NCBI GenBank assembly: GCA_030867875.1
Contig: JAOWCC010000064.1
Coordinates: forward strand, 32,448,802-32,512,801
Source: Actinernus sp. WN-2022
Taxonomy: Eukaryota; Cnidaria; Anthozoa; Actiniaria; Actinernidae
Length of the DNA stretch: 64,000 nt
Direction of reading: 5' to 3'
The first letter of the stretch is position 1. Each line of letters starts with the position of its first letter. The notes below the pieces were generated by a model. The model searched no databases. It was not told the DNA's origin and saw only the letters and a list, made by a program, of their open reading frames with translations. The position numbers and the translations under genes were made by a program. Shown here piece after piece: positions 23,498 to 35,244 of the stretch.

Positions 23498-25145
23498 GAT
23501 CAAGGTGATGAGAACTGAATCAGTGTTCAAAGCAATGGACAGCTAGATACCAGAACATCTATTTTCAAAGCAACGATGTAAATAGCCTAAGTGTGATCAG
23601 ATCTGGTAACAGCTAGCTGTTGAAGCAGTCTACACAGTAGAAGAGATTGGCTTCGGATAAAGTAAGAGAAATTTAATAATTATATACATGTATGAACCTG
23701 AATATCAGTTGCTCAATGTGCTCATGCACTGACTTGATTTCTCTTTTTTGCAAAAGTTAAATGTATGTTGGTTAACAGACATCCTCATGTGATATTCTGA
23801 CTTTTGTTTAATATAATGAGCCACTTACTCTAATAATATACTGCCTCCAAGAAAATCAACTACATTGAATTGAACTGGCACTCAAGCACACTTTAGCTAT
23901 GCTCCTTTTTATTCTTTTCAGACATATTGTTTTTTTCAACAGTCACTTGCTTGTTGACCTTTTTGCAAATATTTTGAGAATTTATTTATAAATGTTAGGG
24001 TGCATAGGAGTTCCATTTATGTGCCTTGTACAATAATGGTCATTCACTCTACTGTTATATTTATTTTCCTTTGCTATATTGTTTCAGGTGCAATAAGAAG
24101 TCATATCTTACAGTTGGTATCAGAAAAAAATCAGTGATGGATGTGACTTTGAGGTAGATAATTATGAGAGACTACATGTAATTCAGATGTGACTGCATTT
24201 CTGAGTAAATAAAACTATGTACTTGACTTATTATCTACTGTTTAATGATATATTTCAGCCATAGAAATATGCCATAATTATGTTTATTCATTGCAGAAAA
24301 CACATGTTCCTGCAATTAAAGAAGGCATTAACTGCCCTGCCCTGAAGACATCAGTCAGAGTTTTGGTAAGTTCAGTACATCTTAGAAACAATTACACAAG
24401 GTAGTAAGTAAACCTGTACTGTACATTTACTTTGAAAGTGAATTAAAACTGATAGTTAACTCTTCTCTTTGCCGAAATTGCCAATAAAAAATACCTTTGT
24501 TGTTGCTGATATGAGTACTAATTAAGTCATCCCATCAAGCTAGTTATAAAGCAACTTCCATGTAACATTAAAGAGAACCTGAAGTATACATCAGCTTTGT
24601 ATTTTCAAGACAGAGCAAATGCTGTTTGAGACACGCTTTAGATTCATAGAAATGCTCACTGAGCTTTAACTGACTGTCAACTTAGCACAATTAATGTATA
24701 TTATCACACTGCTTGACATATACTAGCTAGTGTATTACAGCTAAATTTGTTGATGAGTCGATCACATAGTCAACTGGGCCCACCAAAACACAGTTGATAA
24801 GTAAAATTATTAGGCTGTACGTACGTATTACAATTAACTGTCTAGTAATTATTAGAAGTGTACTGGTAGTTATTATGCAACGGCTAATCATATACCTATT
24901 TTGGGGGCATAATTAGCAGTTAGTCATTTACTTAAATTCAGCATATTAGGTTTTCTTGACAAAAGTGGTACAAAGGCCATCTTTGGCATAAATGGTCAGC
25001 CATTTTCACTTTGCCTAATTGATTTCCTCTGCTTAATAGGCTATCACAGATGTCCCAAAGCATAACTGATGGCGAAGAACCATGTATATGTTGCTGTCCA
25101 TGTCCTGCATTCAGGAAATAAGGAATAAAATAACATAAATAATTA
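23498..25145 (+). ncRNA. Candidate spliced non-coding transcript, four exon-like segments
   Basis: The segments are 23498-23661 (tttttag / GTAAGA), 24088-24153 (tgtttcag / GTAGAT), 24297-24365 (attgcag / GTAAGT) and 25040 onward (tgcttaatag), with AATAAA at 25124-25129. All signals lie on the plus strand in order. The first segment has stops in every useful frame and the joins do not preserve an ORF, so a coding gene is unlikely. No promoter is identified. It could be chance; RNA evidence would decide. Confidence 0.35.
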
Positions 25146-25394
25146 GAGTATATAAATTATGTATGTTGTGACAATCACGTAAAGAAAACCTGGCTGAAAC
25201 AGGCAAAGACGAAGTTTAATTCATGCAATCTTGGTTCTTAAGTTCTAGTACTGTAAATAGCTCACCCGACCTTAATTTCCACATTGATGTGTTAGTGCAA
25301 TTTGTTCTTTTTCATATTATCATGTAACAATAATATTCATTGATAATTGTTTTCTAATGTTGGATCATGCATGATTTCATGCAATTAAAATTAC

Positions 25395-25880
25395 AATATT
25401 GGCATTAAGGGTTCCAACATTGGGAATAATAAAGATACCAATATTAGTATTCAGAGTTCCGCCATCATTGGGACTATAAAATGATACCAATATTGGTAGT
25501 AATTAAGACTGCCAACATTGGGACTATAAAAATATACCAATATTGGAAACAAGAGTTCCAACATTGTAACTATAAAAATATAACAATATTGGTAGCAAGA
25601 CTTCCAACATTGAGACTATAAAATTATACCAATATTGGTAGCAAGAGTTCCAACATTGGGACTATAAAAAGGTAACAATATCGGTAGCAAGAGTTCCAAC
25701 ATTGGGACTATAAAAAGATACCAATATTGGTAGCAAGACTTCCAACGTTGGAATTATAAAAATTAAGATACCAATATTGGAAATGTAAACACTTTTCCAA
25801 CGTTGGTAAATCATCAAGGTTACCAATGATATACCATGATATACCACTAATATACCTATGATATTCCAGTGTTGAAATAT
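25395..25880. repeat. 46-bp minisatellite rich in CCAATATTGG
   Basis: About eight units with CCAACATTGGGACTATAAAA and ATACCAATATTGGTAGCAAG; the first and last units are decayed. CCAAT/ATTGG words are in the same style as the 13.2-kb array, but the unit is different. Confidence 0.92.
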
Positions 25881-25933
25881 CTTCTTTTTTTTTGCGAATA
25901 TAGTCAGTCGGTATACGATCTGCAACTTGATCA

Positions 25934-26133
25934 GTCCACAAATCAGCGGTAGACATCGCAGGCGACGCTTTCAAGATGGGCATGGCAACTGAAACTTTTT
26001 GAAAATACCCTTCCCCACTAAGAAGTGTTGTCATGTACTTCAAGCAGAACGGAGGTACATAACAATTCTCCTTTGTGGGGTGGGGTAGTTTCAAAAGGCA
26101 TCGCCTGCGATGTCTACCGCTGATCTGTGGGAC
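25934..26133. mobile_element. 200-bp palindromic MITE
   Basis: The ends GTCCACAAATCAGCGGTAGA and the complement of GATCTGTGGGAC pair across about 34 bp, including ACATCGCAGGCGA. Internal segments with CCCTTCCCCAC and GTGGGGTGGGG also pair, so the whole element can fold. Confidence 0.85.
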
Positions 26134-26676
26134 TACTATGCCTAATACTCAAAACAATCTAAATTCTATATATACCGTGACAAGAGCTCCATAATAGAAT
26201 TTTCCAAACAAATCCCGATATCTGAGGCCGAGGTCATAAACCACATTTATTGTGTGCCGTGGCCCAAATGAAACGTGAATCTTTATTCATTTTATCTCAT
26301 CAACTCGCCTCGTGGATCCACAGCTATTTTGGCCATGTTATGACGAAAATCATTGTCAATATTAGGACAGACACATAAAAAACTAACTTCAATTTGTTTT
26401 TTACAACAAACTAATGTAGTCAATTTTACAAAAACAAAACACGTTTAGCTTCAAACTAAAGCCGCACGCGCACTCCTTGACAAATGACGTCAGCTTTTGT
26501 TGTCTGTCCAAATAAAGCCAATCAGATTGCGAGAAATTTGGCGGTGGTTGTAAAAAATATGATGATACAGGGTCTTAAAAATGACATTATAGTTTCTTCG
26601 TATCATTCCATAATTTTTCTAACAAAAACACTACTTGGCGGCTTTTAATTAATGTGGTCCTATCCTTCAGGGCATA

Positions 26677-26830
26677 GACAACCACAATAATGAAGTGAAA
26701 ACTAGAATAAAATGTGTTTCAGACATTGTTTGTGAAGTGAAAACAAGAATAAAACATGTTTTATGTAATTTGTCATTTTTTACGTACCCTCCCTCCCCTC
26801 TCCCTTCTTTTAAGACTGCTCAATTCACAT
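26677..26830. mobile_element. End fragment of the GGCCAAC/TA inverted-repeat family
   Basis: Preceded by TA at 26675-26676. It matches the left end of the element at 54607: ACAATAATGAAGTGAAAACT, TTTGTGAAGTGAAAxCAAGA, and TTTTAAGACTGCTCAATTCA. The other end is missing. Confidence 0.75.
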
Positions 26831-26949
26831 TCAAATATGAATGTGAGATAAATTGTTAATGAGCAATGATCTGGCTTGTATCAACCAGTACGATGATTAC
26901 CATGGAAAAGGCAATGGCATTCACCTCCGACTTCATAGAATTTCAAATG

Positions 26950-27039
26950 TTCCCTGTTAGTAGAGGTTCCTTTTCCTCCCTTTATTTTGTAATCGATTAC
27001 AAAAGAAAGAGAAGAAAAGGAACCTCTGCTAGCAGGGAA
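26950..27039. mobile_element. 90-bp palindromic MITE with 9-bp target duplication
   Basis: Arms TTCCCTGTTAGTAGAGGTTC and its near-perfect complement surround ATCGATTACAAAAG. It is flanked on both sides by TTTCAAATG (26941-26949 and 27040-27048). A 9-bp duplication fits Mutator-like elements; that class call is inference. Confidence 0.9.
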
Positions 27040-27129
27040 TTTCAAATGGTGCAGTCTTTATTATTACTCGGGCCAGGCCTTTGGCCGGCACGAGTCTTAA
27101 ATCGCAAGTGTTCTTTTCCAAGTCGAGCT

Positions 27130-27449
27130 TTTTCGCCGCCAACCAATCAGATCACACGGCAGTCCATTGTTCGATGGACAACACGTGACAGGATCAACCA
27201 ATCAGATTCGACAACCGCGGGATCTAGGTTCTCAAAGATACTGATGGAAATTTCTCACATTTACGAAAGGAGTGTGACAACCCAACATTTGGCCGAGTCA
27301 AACACTATAACCGAATTGTGAGTAAACAAACTTTTAATACAAGCTTGCAGTGTTGTCATTTATTAGGATAATGGCTTCAAATAGAGTAGAAACTGGCCCG
27401 GTTTCTCAGTTCTTGGATCTTACAGGAGGCCAGCACTTAAATTCTACAG
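27130..27449 (+). promoter_or_regulatory. Possible CCAAT promoter and first exon (MASN...)
   Basis: Two ACCAATCAGAT boxes (near 27142 and 27197) and a CACGTG (27183) precede ATG at 27371. That frame runs 26 codons into ACAG|GTTAGG (donor at 27450). No downstream exon could be placed. CCAATCAGA also recurs inside transposons in this window, so the boxes may be repeat-derived. Confidence 0.28.
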
Positions 27450-28263
27450 GTTAGGAGTACTTTTAGTGACTCCAATGGCAAATGTCACCGAGACTGGAAA
27501 TCGCATGTTTATTTCTGAAATACGAGACATCGTTTGGGATCAGTTAGTCTATTATTTATTTGATAACTTATAATTTACTTTACATTTCATATATGTGTAT
27601 AATTTTATGTACTATTTCACTCATTTTATTTGAACTTAGTTTGGCCCACAGCCTCGCTGGCTCCAGCTTGCTAACTACATTGTAAGCTCAGTGCCAGTGG
27701 TTAAGTGTTAGTGGTGTAGCCTCCTTTGCATCCGCTCTTAGTGTCGGTCCCTTCCCTCTCCACGTTTGGTGAGACCTTAAAATTAGCAATACCTAGTGGT
27801 AGTCTTTCTTTTCCTCTCCTCCCTTGGTGCTGCTATATATATATTATACTAGAAGTAATCATAGATTATTAAAGTCCGTTCGACATGTTTTTTGTAAGAG
27901 AAAGGACTGGGCTTCCTGTGATAACACAAAACTGACTGAAAGATTCTGCAATGATGTTGGTGTATTAATTGTAAATAATCCTGATCAAAAATGCTTGTTT
28001 TTAACTAATGTGCAAATTTTGAATGTCTTGACTTATAAATTAATATACAAGCTAGGGATGCATATGGGTATAAAACTTTAAATATTTATATTGTGTAACA
28101 TTAAATCATTGGATGCATGTGGTGCTTATACATGTGGTTTATATGGTTATCATTCATTTGAGCATTTGTAGCACATTTTGCTGTGTGGTATACAGTATAC
28201 ATGTAAAGTAATAATTGGAGTTAGTGTAGAACACAATCAACCCTAAAGTTATAGAACATAAAA
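27450..28263. other. Non-coding region
   Basis: No supported gene; an 85-codon ORF at 27824 has no recognisable features. Confidence 0.4.
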
Positions 28264-28850
28264 GGGCAATTCACGTTGCGGACATTACATTCAGAGACCA
28301 AAAATCAGATTACAAATGCTTCCCAAACTCAATTTAAAATAGCTGTGCTGCTTAGATTTATACATAGCACACCTTAGGTGGGCCTCTATTTTCAATTTAA
28401 AAAATTATAATTTCCTATCATTACTCTTTTTTAATTAATATCTAAATGTCTGTTGCGGACATTACAGCAAAAACAACCACTTATTTGAGTCAACTTTTTA
28501 AATTCTTAATTCCTGTGAGTTGTGAGGAGTTCCAAGAAAACAAATGGACTTCCTGAACTTGTTAATAACCAGAGTTCCGAACTATAATGATAAAGTTCAA
28601 CAAAGCTCACTGTAGTAGTTTTTATTTGCTTTAAATATGCGTTGCGGACATTACACAAAAATTTGTTGCGGACATTACATTTTGGGAATGTGCTTAAACA
28701 AGGCCCTCACGGAGCGGGTGTGGCTAACATTCACAATATCTCACTTGCATCTGATAGACCAAGACGTCTGCTCTTAACTAAAATAAAGTTTGCTAAATAA
28801 TAATAGATTTGAAAATTTTCATTTTCATCATGTCTCGTGTGGAATTGCCC
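28264..28850. mobile_element. 587-bp inverted-repeat element with four GTTGCGGACATTACA copies
   Basis: The ends are GGGCAATTCACG and CGTGTGGAATTGCCC, flanked by A-rich bases. Inside, GTTGCGGACATTACA occurs exactly at 28275, 28452, 28641 and 28665, always in the same orientation. No ORF. The motif may be a transposase-binding repeat (inference). Confidence 0.7.
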
Positions 28851-29626
28851 AAAAGGATATATATGCTTGTGTATAAAGTACACCCCAGTTCCTTCAGAGC
28901 ATTGAAATTATTTTTCAAGTGAGAACATGGTGGTTGGCTGCAGAATATTGAGTGGTGGTGTTAGTTGCAGAATAATTTATGATCAATGTTGGTAGCCGGG
29001 TCCTGGCCTCTTATGGTTGTTTCAGGTCCCGTTAGAAATTCAGTGTAGATTAATTGATTAGGGAATTGAACACAGCAATGAACTCAGTACTTTGATCATG
29101 AATTTCCCTCACCTTGTACTGTGTTGATATTTAAGTTCCTTGGCATATCAAAGTGTCATTATAGATTAACTCTTTGCCTGGATGTAGTGTTAATTTGTAT
29201 AACCAAGATGCACACAAGCATGTGTCACTGATGTGTAGTGTCACAACTCACACAAGATACAGGTGTTCAGAAAACTCAGGCCAGTTACTGTTTATAGTTT
29301 TGGTATCTGTATGTACAGCGAAAAGCAGAATCCAATACAGCGAGCAAGCCAACAGAATTTTCGATCGCAGATTCACTCGGTGGATATAGTTCAGCACAAA
29401 TTATGGCCAACTTGAGTGTACTGCAGACCGCGCCGACAAAACAGACCATGTTTGACATCAGACTTTGTCTTATACTCCAGAGGTAGCACACACTTTCCGA
29501 ATTTCCTCAGGCTTCGATAAATCGTAGCAAATTATTCGCAGATTCACTCGGTTTTTACTGGATCAACACATAAATAATTATGGCCGAGTTGAATGTTCAA
29601 GTATTTTACTTCTTCGGGCCCTTTCT

Positions 29627-31655
29627 TAGCCTGCGTAGCAAGCCCAGGGGGAATTGGGAAGAGGAGGGAATGAGAGGGGAATTGGAAGAGGGGGAAGGGG
29701 GAATGGGGAGAGGAAAGGGAAAGGAGGGCTTGCAACGAACCCCCCGTTTTTTCCCTTACGCCCCCAAATTATAAATTCATTTTCAGTGTCGTCTGACATG
29801 TCATCTGTCAAAATCAACCAATCAACTTCCTTGTTTCTGTCTGTTACAAATGTTTGACCTTCGGTGCGAAGGAAGTTCAAAATGACCCCTAGGAAAAACG
29901 AAGAACATCCGAGGTCAAACATTTGGGCTAGAAAATTGATTTCTGCATGGATTTTCACCAAATAAACACTCTGCAACTCCTGGGGTACCATACTAAATTT
30001 ACAGCGGGAAATTGTGGCTTAAACATACGTTTTTCGGCACGAAAAAACACAATTACACTCGCGTTACTAAGTATTTATAAAACTCTCTAGAGTCTAATGC
30101 CTCAAAATAAAATACAACTTCGCAGCTTCTGGTCCTAAAACGTAGCTATCCTGAATCGCTTGACATCCTAATCGTAAATAATCTACTTCTTATGGCAACC
30201 TAAGGTAAATTAAGGCTACTAAATTGGCCTAGCCAAGACATCGCTGATGTGAAGACCATTTTGGTTTCTCTCTCTCAATCTGGCGAGCGTTTTGTACGCA
30301 AAAACACATTTCTGCACCGAATTGAGTGCAATAAAAGCTATTGACAGTCTCCTGGATAAATATTATCCAAGCGTAGTACAATATTTGGCCATACAAGTCC
30401 GTGTTTCTACATCAAAAGTTTGAAAATGTTATTCGTCCATTCACGACTTTCGCTTTCCAAACACTGGCGTAACAAAACACAACCCTTCTGACATTGGGCC
30501 ATTCCATTTTATATGCACACCCCCCTATTGAGGGACTTGGGGGATATCCTTGGGGGGGGGGGGGGGGGGGGGAGGGGGTAAAACTGACAAACATCCAGAT
30601 GGGGATGAGTAAAATATCCAAAGGGGTAGATATCCACACCAGGGATATCCTGGATGGTAACCAGGATATAATATCCAACAGCCCCACCCCTATTGAGGAA
30701 CTTGGATATCCTTGGGGGAGAGGGGAAAATCCTAGAGGGCTGGAAAGGCTATCCAAGGGGGTCTGGGGAAACAGCGAAAAAAAAAAAAAAAAACACCCAG
30801 AGGGGGTTGACCAAAATTATATCCAAAGGGGTATAGAAGTGAATCCCTCAATAGGGGGGGTGTGCATATAAAATGGAATGGCCCATTTGCATCAAAATAA
30901 AATACAACTTCGCAGTTTCTGGTCCCAAGACGTAGCTATCCTGAATCACTTGACATCTTAGTCGTAAAGAATCTGCTTCTTAGGCAACTCAAGGCTGCTA
31001 AACTTGGCCTAGACTAAGTCTATAACTGTATACAGCACTGGTTGAACAAGGCGGGCCGCCATTTTGAACTGCCTTCTCCACGAAGCCGAAGATCAAACAT
31101 TTGGGCTAGAAAATGGAGTTCTGTATGGATTTTCACCAAATAAAAACTCTCTGAAACCTCTAGGGTATCCGTACTAAATTTCCAGCAAAACATTTTGGCT
31201 TAAACATACGATTTTCGACAAGGAAAAATTCACAACAGACTTCAGTTCTTCTCCGGTCTTCGGTTTTTCGGGGTTCGTTTTTCCGCCTGGATCTCTGTTC
31301 GTTTTTCCGACAACCCTGAAGCTATCGCTGTACATCTACTAATAGCTCTATAAACTACAAGAAGTTGAAGATACTTTTTCCAAATCTGGTGGGTCAAATG
31401 GCCAACAAGTCCTTCGACTTCGTAAACACTTCTTCATTGCATCGCGCCATAACTGCTATTTTTATTACAAGTGTCAATCAAATGTCATTGAACACCACTT
31501 TAGCCAATCGGAATTTTGCGTCTAAAAAATGAACGTTGCAAGCCCTCCTTTCCCTTTTCCTCTCCCCATTCCTCCTCCCCTCCTCTTCCTCTCATCATTC
31601 CCTCTCCCCTCTTTCCCAATCTTCCCCATTCACCATGGGCTTGCTACGCAGGCTA
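29627..31655. mobile_element. Element D: 2.0-kb transposon with TAGCCTGCGTAGCAAGCCC ends
   Basis: TAGCCTGCGTAGCAAGCCC and its complement mark the ends. GGCCCTTTCT (29617-29626) and GGCCCTTCT (31656-31664) flank it as a 9-10-bp target duplication. Just inside are a G/A-rich stretch on the left and its C/T-rich mirror on the right. The body has two diverged direct-repeat pairs (about 29880/31090 and 30110/30890) and a nested element. There is no transposase ORF. Duplication length fits Mutator-like elements (inference). Confidence 0.82.
30496..30884. mobile_element. 389-bp MITE nested in D, ATT target duplication
   Basis: GGGCCATTCCATTTTATATG and its complement form the ends, with ATT on both sides (30493-30495, 30885-30887). 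The interior repeats GGATATCC and ATCCAAGGGG-like words and has a long G run (about 30549-30572). A 3-bp duplication fits PIF/Harbinger (inference). Confidence 0.85.
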
Positions 31656-32062
31656 GGCCCTTCTAAGTACTTCTTCAGGCCTCTGGAACCCAGGGTAATG
31701 TTCAAGGTGCAAAACAGACCATATTGGACTTTGTCAGTCCTCCAGATGTACTACACACTTTCCTCAGGCTTTGCTCAATTGTACTTGCGAACCTTTGAAA
31801 CATCATTGCATTGGATTGTCGGAAAATAAGGCAAGTAACTTACCGATCGCGAGCAAAACAGAAACATGCGAGCGGCCATTTTGCCACGAGGCGGTAAATA
31901 CCTGCGTGTGCATATGTGCCGCTGGGTACCCGATTGAAGATTCACAGACATACCCCAAACAATTTTGATTGCCTTCCGCCTGGAAACGCACAGGTAGCCC
32001 ACACATCACCATAGAGAGCGCCATGCAAGATTAGTATGCGTTCTCCTTCGTCGAACTCAATT

Positions 32063-33345
32063 AATATGCAGGCTTAATCTAGTAGATGGTAGCATACATG
32101 TACATACTACATAAAATATAATCATGACTGCCTGTTGTAAATAGGTGGGTAAATATTGCATGTATCTGTGGCTTCCCCCAGGGGTCGACCCCTGGGAAAC
32201 CCATGGGAACCCAAAGGCATTTGTCAGATGTTTGTTGCCCGTCGGTGAGGGGTAAAAGCTCACTTTGGTTATATACATACACAGGAGCTTGTGTACTGAT
32301 GTGCTCTCAGATCTCACACTGGTACAGGCCATGTTGTTCAATACAATTGCACTCCAAGTTTTTAGGCAGCTATAATGAGACCCATTCGAAAAATGGCGTC
32401 CAATTTAAAAAGCTATTGTCCTGGTAACGTGAACACGAGGCTAGTCAGTCCACACAAAAGCTTTTGAACGTGTAAGCGAGGCTAGTCAGTCCTAAACAAT
32501 AGTTAATTAAATTGGACACCATTTTTCGAATGGGTCAGTCTATAAAAGTGCCAAGATTTTGAAGTGGTTTTAGTTAACATGGTTGAAAAGAGCTTCGATA
32601 CTGTATACAAAGCTATGAAAGGAGTGAACATATGTTTGCTAAGATATTATTTCAGCAGCACTTTGAGTTTTTGCGAATCCTATTTATCCTGTTTCTTATC
32701 CCTTGAGTAATGCTTTTTTGTTTTTTAGTATCCCAAGAGGAAATGTACCAATTTCTATAATTGGAAAACAAAGCACTGAATCCTTGGAGAACTATCACGT
32801 GGTCTGAAATGGGGCAACAAAAAGGCAAGCTGACTAGGTCTATTATCCGGCTCCCCTAGCACAAACCATGTATGACAAAAAAATATGCAAGCACTCCATG
32901 AACTAAATGTATTCACATATTCCTGGGTGGCCCGAGTTAAGGCCACTCAGGGCCTCTTGCTTGATAATAATTCTAATAACATGACTTTCAGTCGGGTCAT
33001 CGATATTGTGTCTCTCCAGTCGGGCCGACAGTTTCACTGTCGTGTTGCCAGGCGTAAAAGTAAACTTGAAAAGCTTATAAAGAAATACAAAGAAACATAA
33101 TGGAATATAAGGGAATATATACAAAACTGTTGTCAAACTCTGTGAACGAGACAAGCTATTGCTGAACCAAAATCTGGCATTCAAGTGAAGTGAAGTATTT
33201 TCTCAATGTTTTCTCGGTGTAAGAAACCCGAATTTGTAGGGTCCCTGAAAGTACAAACTAAAGCGACACTTAGACATTTTTTAAACGAAAATACTCAAAG
33301 TACGCCACCCTCAACTATATAAAAAATATTTAGCCTCTGAGAAGA
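32063..33345. other. Non-coding region with one MITE and one doubtful ORF
   Basis: A 71-codon ATG frame (32885-33100) ends in a very basic segment, RRKSKLEKLIKKYKET. It might be an exon remnant but has no recognised family. The MITE at 32379-32536 is listed separately. Confidence 0.35.
32379..32536. mobile_element. 158-bp palindromic MITE, GACCCATTCG ends
   Basis: GACCCATTCGAAAAATGGCG and its complement (one mismatch) pair at the ends. GAGGCTAGTCAGTCC occurs twice inside as a direct repeat. Confidence 0.82.
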
Positions 33346-33353
33346 ATCGAAAC

Positions 33354-35176
33354 CACAGGCAGCCCAAGCTAATGATTTGTACAAGGAATGTATGGGAATT
33401 TTTCGAAAAAATCTAAAACTATACTAAAATGATCAATAAAGTCATAAAATCTTACCTGTGTGTTGTGAAGTTGTTCCTCTTCATCACTAATGTGTTTATT
33501 TTTGGTTTGAGGCACTTCTGGGCTTTTTCCCCCTCCCCTATATAAATATTGAGAAGGCAGGAAACACGAAACGCCATTAGTCCACGTGGCGAACGGAAGC
33601 AGTGACGAACGAGTGCCGAAGGAATTAGACACCTCCTGTTTTTTCGAGGAGATTCGGAGAACGAAGTCATTGTGCTCAATCGACCAATCGCTGAACGGTG
33701 AAATATGCAGAACAGAAGGCATATCAGCCATTAGAAGAGCGTAATGGAATGGACAGTTTTCATTGAATCGTCAAATACAGTAGCGGAAATGCCACTAGAA
33801 CACACCATTACAACATTTCGTCCAAGGCTTTTCAGACGCGTTACGGTTTCGTTTACTCAACAGGATATTAATAGGGACTTTAAGCAAAACACGACGGCAA
33901 TGTCCGTCGACGACGGCATAAAACAATAGCCTTAATTACAAAATACAATAGCTGCACGTGAAAATGCACGCAGTCGCCTACATTTCCACCGTTCTCTGCA
34001 AAAACACAAATTGTACGTTTTAAGTAATGGTCCAGATAAGAACTGTAGTGTCTACGGCAAGGAATGTTAAAAGGTGTTAATTTTCTATTATTCTTTCTCG
34101 TAATTTCATTGGTTAATACTTATAAATTCAATAGAAACCCATCGAAATAATGCATTTCCATTCCATATTTTTTTGTGGTTTGAATTTATTTTTGATCAAA
34201 CTAACTATGGTTTAATTTCGAAGAATATCGTATGTGGGGAAAGTTCTCAAATTTGCGCTTGAAAAATCCTTTGTTTTCTCTATATCCGATTGGCTGGATG
34301 GTGGCTTCTGCGTTTTCACAGTAAAAAGAGCCAATAGCATAAAAAATACTTTATTTTCGAGATGTAGTTTGGACTGTAGATACGTCCTAAAGCACTTAAG
34401 GCATATTCAAGCAAAATCGTATCTGGGGGAGGCTCATTGCCGCAGAACAATGGATTCCACTATAGTTCTTATCTGGACCATTACTTAAAGAGAACGCGAA
34501 CGTATAAGAAAGTAAATCAATCCGTTTTTCGTTCGGCGTGAACGGAACTCTATACTCGGTCATATTTTTCGAAAATCTGGTTGTGAAAAACAATTCAAGG
34601 TGAACGAGGGAAATAGTAGACACCAAATTTCGGGAGAAAGGCACTTTTCTACGTCCCGTCGTCATTGCCGTCGGCTGGTTGCTTAAAGTCCCTAATATGT
34701 CCTGCTTCGGCAGTTCTAACTGCTCTTTGCTCATCTGTTAGGCTCCAGGAAAGATAAGGGTCAATACGAGTTCTCGCTGACCTATTCTAGCCGCTACACG
34801 GACGTATTTTTTCACTCTCATATTGCAGACAGTTCAACAGAATTGTCTATAACAAATTATTGTACAACTTACCTTTGTCAGTTCCGTTTTTGGTTATTTT
34901 ACATTTGAAACAGCTTTTGAAGAAAACTAAATCAAGAAATCGATTACATTTCTATTTGACTTTTACTTCACCTATTGTTTGCTGAAAAGTTCCTGGATCT
35001 CCCCAGCAGATTTCACCGTTCAGCGATTGGTCGATTGAGCACAATGACTTCGTTCTCCGAATCTCTTCGAAAAAACACGAGGTGTCTAATTCCTTCGGCA
35101 CTCGTTCGTCACAGCTTCCGAAGAAAAGCCACGTTCAACCACAGGCTGTAAAAATCATTAGCTTGGGCTGCCTGTG
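33354..35176. mobile_element. hAT-like inverted-repeat element, 8-bp target duplication
   Basis: Ends CACAGGCAGCCCAAGCTAAT and its complement; the direct flanks ATCGAAAC (33346-33353 and 35177-35184) are identical. Further in, about 130 bp around 33590-33705 pairs with 35010-35130, so the arms are long. An 8-bp duplication is typical of hAT elements (established). No transposase is present, so it is non-autonomous, 1823 bp including a nested element. Confidence 0.88.
34024..34484. mobile_element. 461-bp element flanked by TTAA, nested in the hAT-like element
   Basis: GTAATGGTCCAGATAAGAAC and its complement form the ends; TTAA flanks both sides (34020-34023, 34485-34488). TTAA target choice is the hallmark of piggyBac-type elements. 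No ORF of note. Confidence 0.85.
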
Positions 35177-35244
35177 ATCGAAACGAACCCTAACCCTGGT
35201 TTTAAACCAAACCCTAACCGTCACTAATCCCTCACCATTACGCC

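Larger units (their letters stand above)
28861..32062 (-). repeat. Dispersed repeat X, copy 2, interrupted by element D
   Basis: The reverse complement of 10160-11005 is found as 28861-29626 and 31656-32062. The left part contains a partial internal duplication (two versions of GCAGATTCACTCGG, at about 29369 and 29537). The D element fills the middle. Confidence 0.7.

Noticed and set aside
29654..29857. Gly/Arg-rich ORF
   Set aside because: Arises from the G/A-rich tract at the end of element D.
35185..35220. Short CCCTAA-like stretch (telomere-type words) beside the hAT-like element
   Set aside because: Only about two imperfect units; not enough for an interstitial telomere array.
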